A stretch of 64,000 nt of DNA from positions 1 to 64,000 of the forward strand of contig NZ_CAJHBO010000002.1 in assembly GCF_904846645.1 (NCBI RefSeq). Direction: 5' to 3'. A program made the position numbers and the translations under genes. Within the stretch, counting starts at the first letter, position 1. Each line of letters opens with the position of its first letter. Origin of the DNA: Psychrobacter sp. Pi2-1. Lineage in GTDB: Bacteria > Pseudomonadota > Gammaproteobacteria > Pseudomonadales > Moraxellaceae. Shown one piece after another: positions 62,137 to 64,000 of the stretch. The notes beneath the pieces were generated by a model. The model worked only from the letters and a program-made list of their open reading frames with translations. It made no database searches and was not told where the DNA came from.

Positions 62137-62313
62137 CTACTTACTAACGTCAGACTCTGTCGCATTGCCGCCTAGTTCATCGTCTTCAAGAGGCGCAGCA
62201 GTAGTCAATTCCGCTAGGCTGTCTGGGACAGCATGCTCACGTGGATTGATTTCTTCTGCAAGCTTTTCAATCTCTTTTTCTTGCTCGTCCATATTGTTCG
62301 GTGAATTACTCAT
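62137..62313 (-). CDS. Small acidic protein, unknown function
   Basis: A 58-residue protein that begins MSNSPNNMDEQEKEIEKLAE and ends ELGGNATESDVSK. It is very rich in Glu, Asp and Asn and has no hydrophobic segment, so probably is disordered and cytosolic. ATG 62313 has AGGAG 5 bases upstream, which sets the start although the frame is open to 62361. Its N-terminus resembles that of the next small protein (MSNSNPND). Confidence 0.65.
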   Translation of the reverse strand: MSNSPNNMDEQEKEIEKLAEEINPREHAVPDSLAELTTAAPLEDDELGGNATESDVSK

Positions 62314-62426
62314 ATTAGCTCCTGAATTATTATTTTGTGGACTAACTGTAGTTGCACTCATCGATCATAAGACGTGCAAACTATAAACATATCAATGCCA
62401 CCTATTACAGATGGCATATTAAAAAC

Positions 62427-62588
62427 TTACTTGTCTTCTTTCGCGTTTTCTAAATTAGCTGCGATACGTTCTGCTGCTGCTTCGCTGTTTTCACTATGAT
62501 TGTCTTCAGTTTGACTTTTAAGCGCTGCTTCTGCTGAATCAGAACGTTGTTGCTCAAGTTTAGTATCGTTTGGATTAGAATTTGACAT
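62427..62588 (-). CDS. Second small acidic protein, unknown function
   Basis: A 53-residue protein starting MSNSNPNDTKLEQQRSDSAE and ending ERIAANLENAKEDK. It is hydrophilic and helical, with no transmembrane segment. AAGGAAG lies 6 bases before the ATG at 62588. It lies 113 bp from the previous small gene and shares its first residues (MSNS, P, N). Codon use and ribosome site make it look real, despite its size. Confidence 0.6.
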   Translation of the reverse strand: MSNSNPNDTKLEQQRSDSAEAALKSQTEDNHSENSEAAAERIAANLENAKEDK

Positions 62589-62685
62589 AGTATCTTCCTT
62601 AGTTATGGTTATACATGTTAGTTATACAGAGTTGAAATTTAATAGTACTTAGGTAATTAGATTTGTTTAGTTAGAAGTCAAAACT

Positions 62686-63210
62686 CTAAGATAATGCTTT
62701 ATCTATGGCATCAACAAAATTGGGTATATCGTCTGGGTTACGCGAAGTAATAAGATTACCATCTACTTGTACTGTCTTATCTACGTAGTTTGCTCCAGCA
62801 TTTTCTAAATCTAGTTGCAATGTAGGATAAGCGGTAAGGGTCTTGCCTTTAGCAATACCTGTATTGATGAGAACCCAAGGAGCATGGCAAATAACAGCTA
62901 ATGGCTTTCCTGCTTCATTAATAGCATTGATAATTTGATGAGCCTTTTCATTACCACGAATATTATCTGCGTTGACAGTACCGCCTGGTAAAACCAATGC
63001 ATCATAGTCAGAGACGTTGGCATCTTCTGCAAAGATATCGGCAGTAAAAGTATCACTCTTATCTACGTCTTGCTGCATGGCCTGCACTTCTTTTTTATCG
63101 TTTGTTGTTATGAGAAGTGTTTTATAGCCTTTGTCTTTTAGCTGACTATTGACGTCTTCATACTCTGCTTGTTCGAAGTGGTTATGTAGTAAAAAAGCGA
63201 TCGTTTTCAT
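62686..63210 (-). CDS. DJ-1/PfpI-family protein
   Basis: A 174-residue glutamine-amidotransferase-fold protein. The nucleophile Cys lies in PLAVICHAPWVLI, and DALVLPGG and NLITSRNPDDIPNF are family blocks. It is in the PfpI/YhbO branch, proposed as protease, deglycase or stress protein; activity is not settled. AAGGAAAG precedes the ATG. It lies 97 bp before the second small acidic gene and could share a transcript with it. Confidence 0.9.
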   Translation of the reverse strand: MKTIAFLLHNHFEQAEYEDVNSQLKDKGYKTLLITTNDKKEVQAMQQDVDKSDTFTADIFAEDANVSDYDALVLPGGTVNADNIRGNEKAHQIINAINEAGKPLAVICHAPWVLINTGIAKGKTLTAYPTLQLDLENAGANYVDKTVQVDGNLITSRNPDDIPNFVDAIDKALS

Positions 63211-63473
63211 AACTTTCCTTATTCTTATCTATTAGTTTTTGTGAGTCAGTATATTTTTATAAATTAGTTTTGTTATTATTCGGTAGTACATTTTCCTTTG
63301 AACTATTTTATTTTTATTCAAATGCATCCTTTCTGCATTGATTTTACTTTTAATTAGCTATTTCTAATTGTCTATTATTTTAATTATTTGCTTCATAGCA
63401 ATTTTTTATTTTTATAATATTTATCCATTTTATTTTTTAGCTCAGCATTCCTTATCTGATGAATCTAGAGTAC
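63211..63473. other. AT-rich intergenic region upstream of the PfpI gene
   Basis: About 260 very AT-rich bases without a gene, bounded on the right by the truB terminator. It should hold the promoter of the PfpI gene. No site was assigned. Confidence 0.45.
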
Positions 63474-63506
63474 AAAAAAAACAGGTTTCACCATAGGCGA
63501 AACCTG
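63474..63506 (-). terminator. truB terminator
   Basis: On the minus strand CAGGTTTCGCC pairs with GGTGAAACCTG (one G-U) over 3 nt, followed by TTTTTTTT. It ends truB. Confidence 0.9.
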
Positions 63507-63609
63507 CAATAAAATGTGACGGTATGTGATTAGTGTAAACTATTAGTAAATCAGGCCAGCATTAGGTGGTAGTTTCTCTATTTAAGTAACATTGGTGAAA
63601 ACGTTACTA

Positions 63610-64000
63610 TTAGCGCTGAATCAATTTCTTAGGTTGTAAACGTCCGTTTAAGCTCACAGACCCCAAACCAAGAAACTCTCCCTGCTCATTGAGTAGACGT
63701 ATATCAACTGGTATTTCGTGCTCTAGGAGCTGAGGCGCATCATCAAGTCCAGTATCAGCTTTACCATTGGTACTAGCGTCACCATCAATACCGACAGAAC
63801 TATCATTAGACAGCTGGTTAGAAACCATATTAGCAACATAATCTTTGAGCTTACCTGTCAGCTCATCAAATACGTTTAGGCGCTGCCCCATATGTACACG
63901 GGCGCATTGTTCCTCTGTCAACGTCAGTTCAGCATCAATATCAATACAAGCATCGATAGGCAGCAGCCAAGACTGACGCTCCTCTAAACTATGCTCTTCT
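63610..64000 (-). CDS. truB: tRNA pseudouridine-55 synthase, C-terminal part (cut by window edge)
   Basis: The minus strand gives 130 codons, open at the right edge. SWLLPIDACIDIDAELTLTE then EEQCARVHMGQRL is the junction between the TruB catalytic domain and its C-terminal RNA-binding domain. The end, FLGLGSVSLNGRLQPKKLIQ, is typical of TruB_C. A Ser/Asn/Asp-rich insert (about 40 residues, NDSSVGIDGDAS and beyond) is unusual. The catalytic domain lies outside. truB-rpsO-pnp is the usual order in gammaproteobacteria, but here 1.7 kb and three genes separate truB from rpsO. Confidence 0.9.
   Translation of the reverse strand, partial: EEHSLEERQSWLLPIDACIDIDAELTLTEEQCARVHMGQRLNVFDELTGKLKDYVANMVSNQLSNDSSVGIDGDASTNGKADTGLDDAPQLLEHEIPVDIRLLNEQGEFLGLGSVSLNGRLQPKKLIQR

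Overview
The window looks like a chromosomal segment from a gammaproteobacterium of the family Moraxellaceae, most likely Psychrobacter. This rests on gene order and protein character, not on a database search. Two blocks are diagnostic: gltA divergent from sdhCDAB-sucAB-lpdA-sucCD, and argH divergent from algZ-algR-hemC-hemD-hemX. Coding density is ordinary, base composition is moderately AT-rich, and no tRNA, rRNA, CRISPR array or prophage was recognised.

Layout. Positions 1-610 hold the end of an IS3-family element whose orfA is broken by a 60-bp insertion. The element has cut off a polysaccharide deacetylase gene. Positions 612-6860 are a surface-glycan operon read leftward: galE, wecB, wecC, a 795-residue multidomain glycosyltransferase, then the deacetylase stub. 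Positions 6876-20112 are the TCA block on the minus strand (sdhC, D, A, B, sucA, sucB, lpdA, sucC, sucD), which ends at a terminator abutting galE. gltA lies divergently at 21130.

Positions 22500-28060 carry a lipoprotein, a HELTH-motif protein, rarA, a RibB with a degenerate GTP cyclohydrolase II domain (RibBX type) and a thioesterase. Positions 28111-35285 carry hemX-hemD-hemC, algR, algZ and argH. Positions 35601-41300 carry yggX and the phosphate-uptake operon pstSCAB-phoU, with a clear Pho box and three hairpins in the pstS-pstC gap. A TPP riboswitch precedes thiC (41490-43996), followed by a class I aldolase and an EamA transporter. Positions 46407-49937 hold an ABC exporter, an alpha/beta hydrolase and an AlkB-like dioxygenase on the plus strand. 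Then come EcsC, an NADPH:quinone-type oxidoreductase, an EEP-family nuclease and a baeRF-family protein on the minus strand. Positions 54823-58580 hold prlC, a YheV-like zinc ribbon, a membrane-anchored coiled-coil protein and a DarG-like macrodomain protein. The right end is pnp, rpsO, two tiny acidic proteins, a DJ-1/PfpI protein and the 3' end of truB.

How it fits together. Most of the window is central metabolism and housekeeping. The accessory material is the glycan locus at the left edge, where an IS has eroded the operon tail, and the small stress-flavoured genes at the right. I see no complete novel defence or mobile system. The best leads are the orphan DarG-like macrodomain with degenerate catalytic loops, the hairpin stack between pstS and pstC, the 60-bp insertion inside the IS, the degenerate AlgZ kinase domain overlapping argH, and the pair of small acidic proteins between rpsO and truB.
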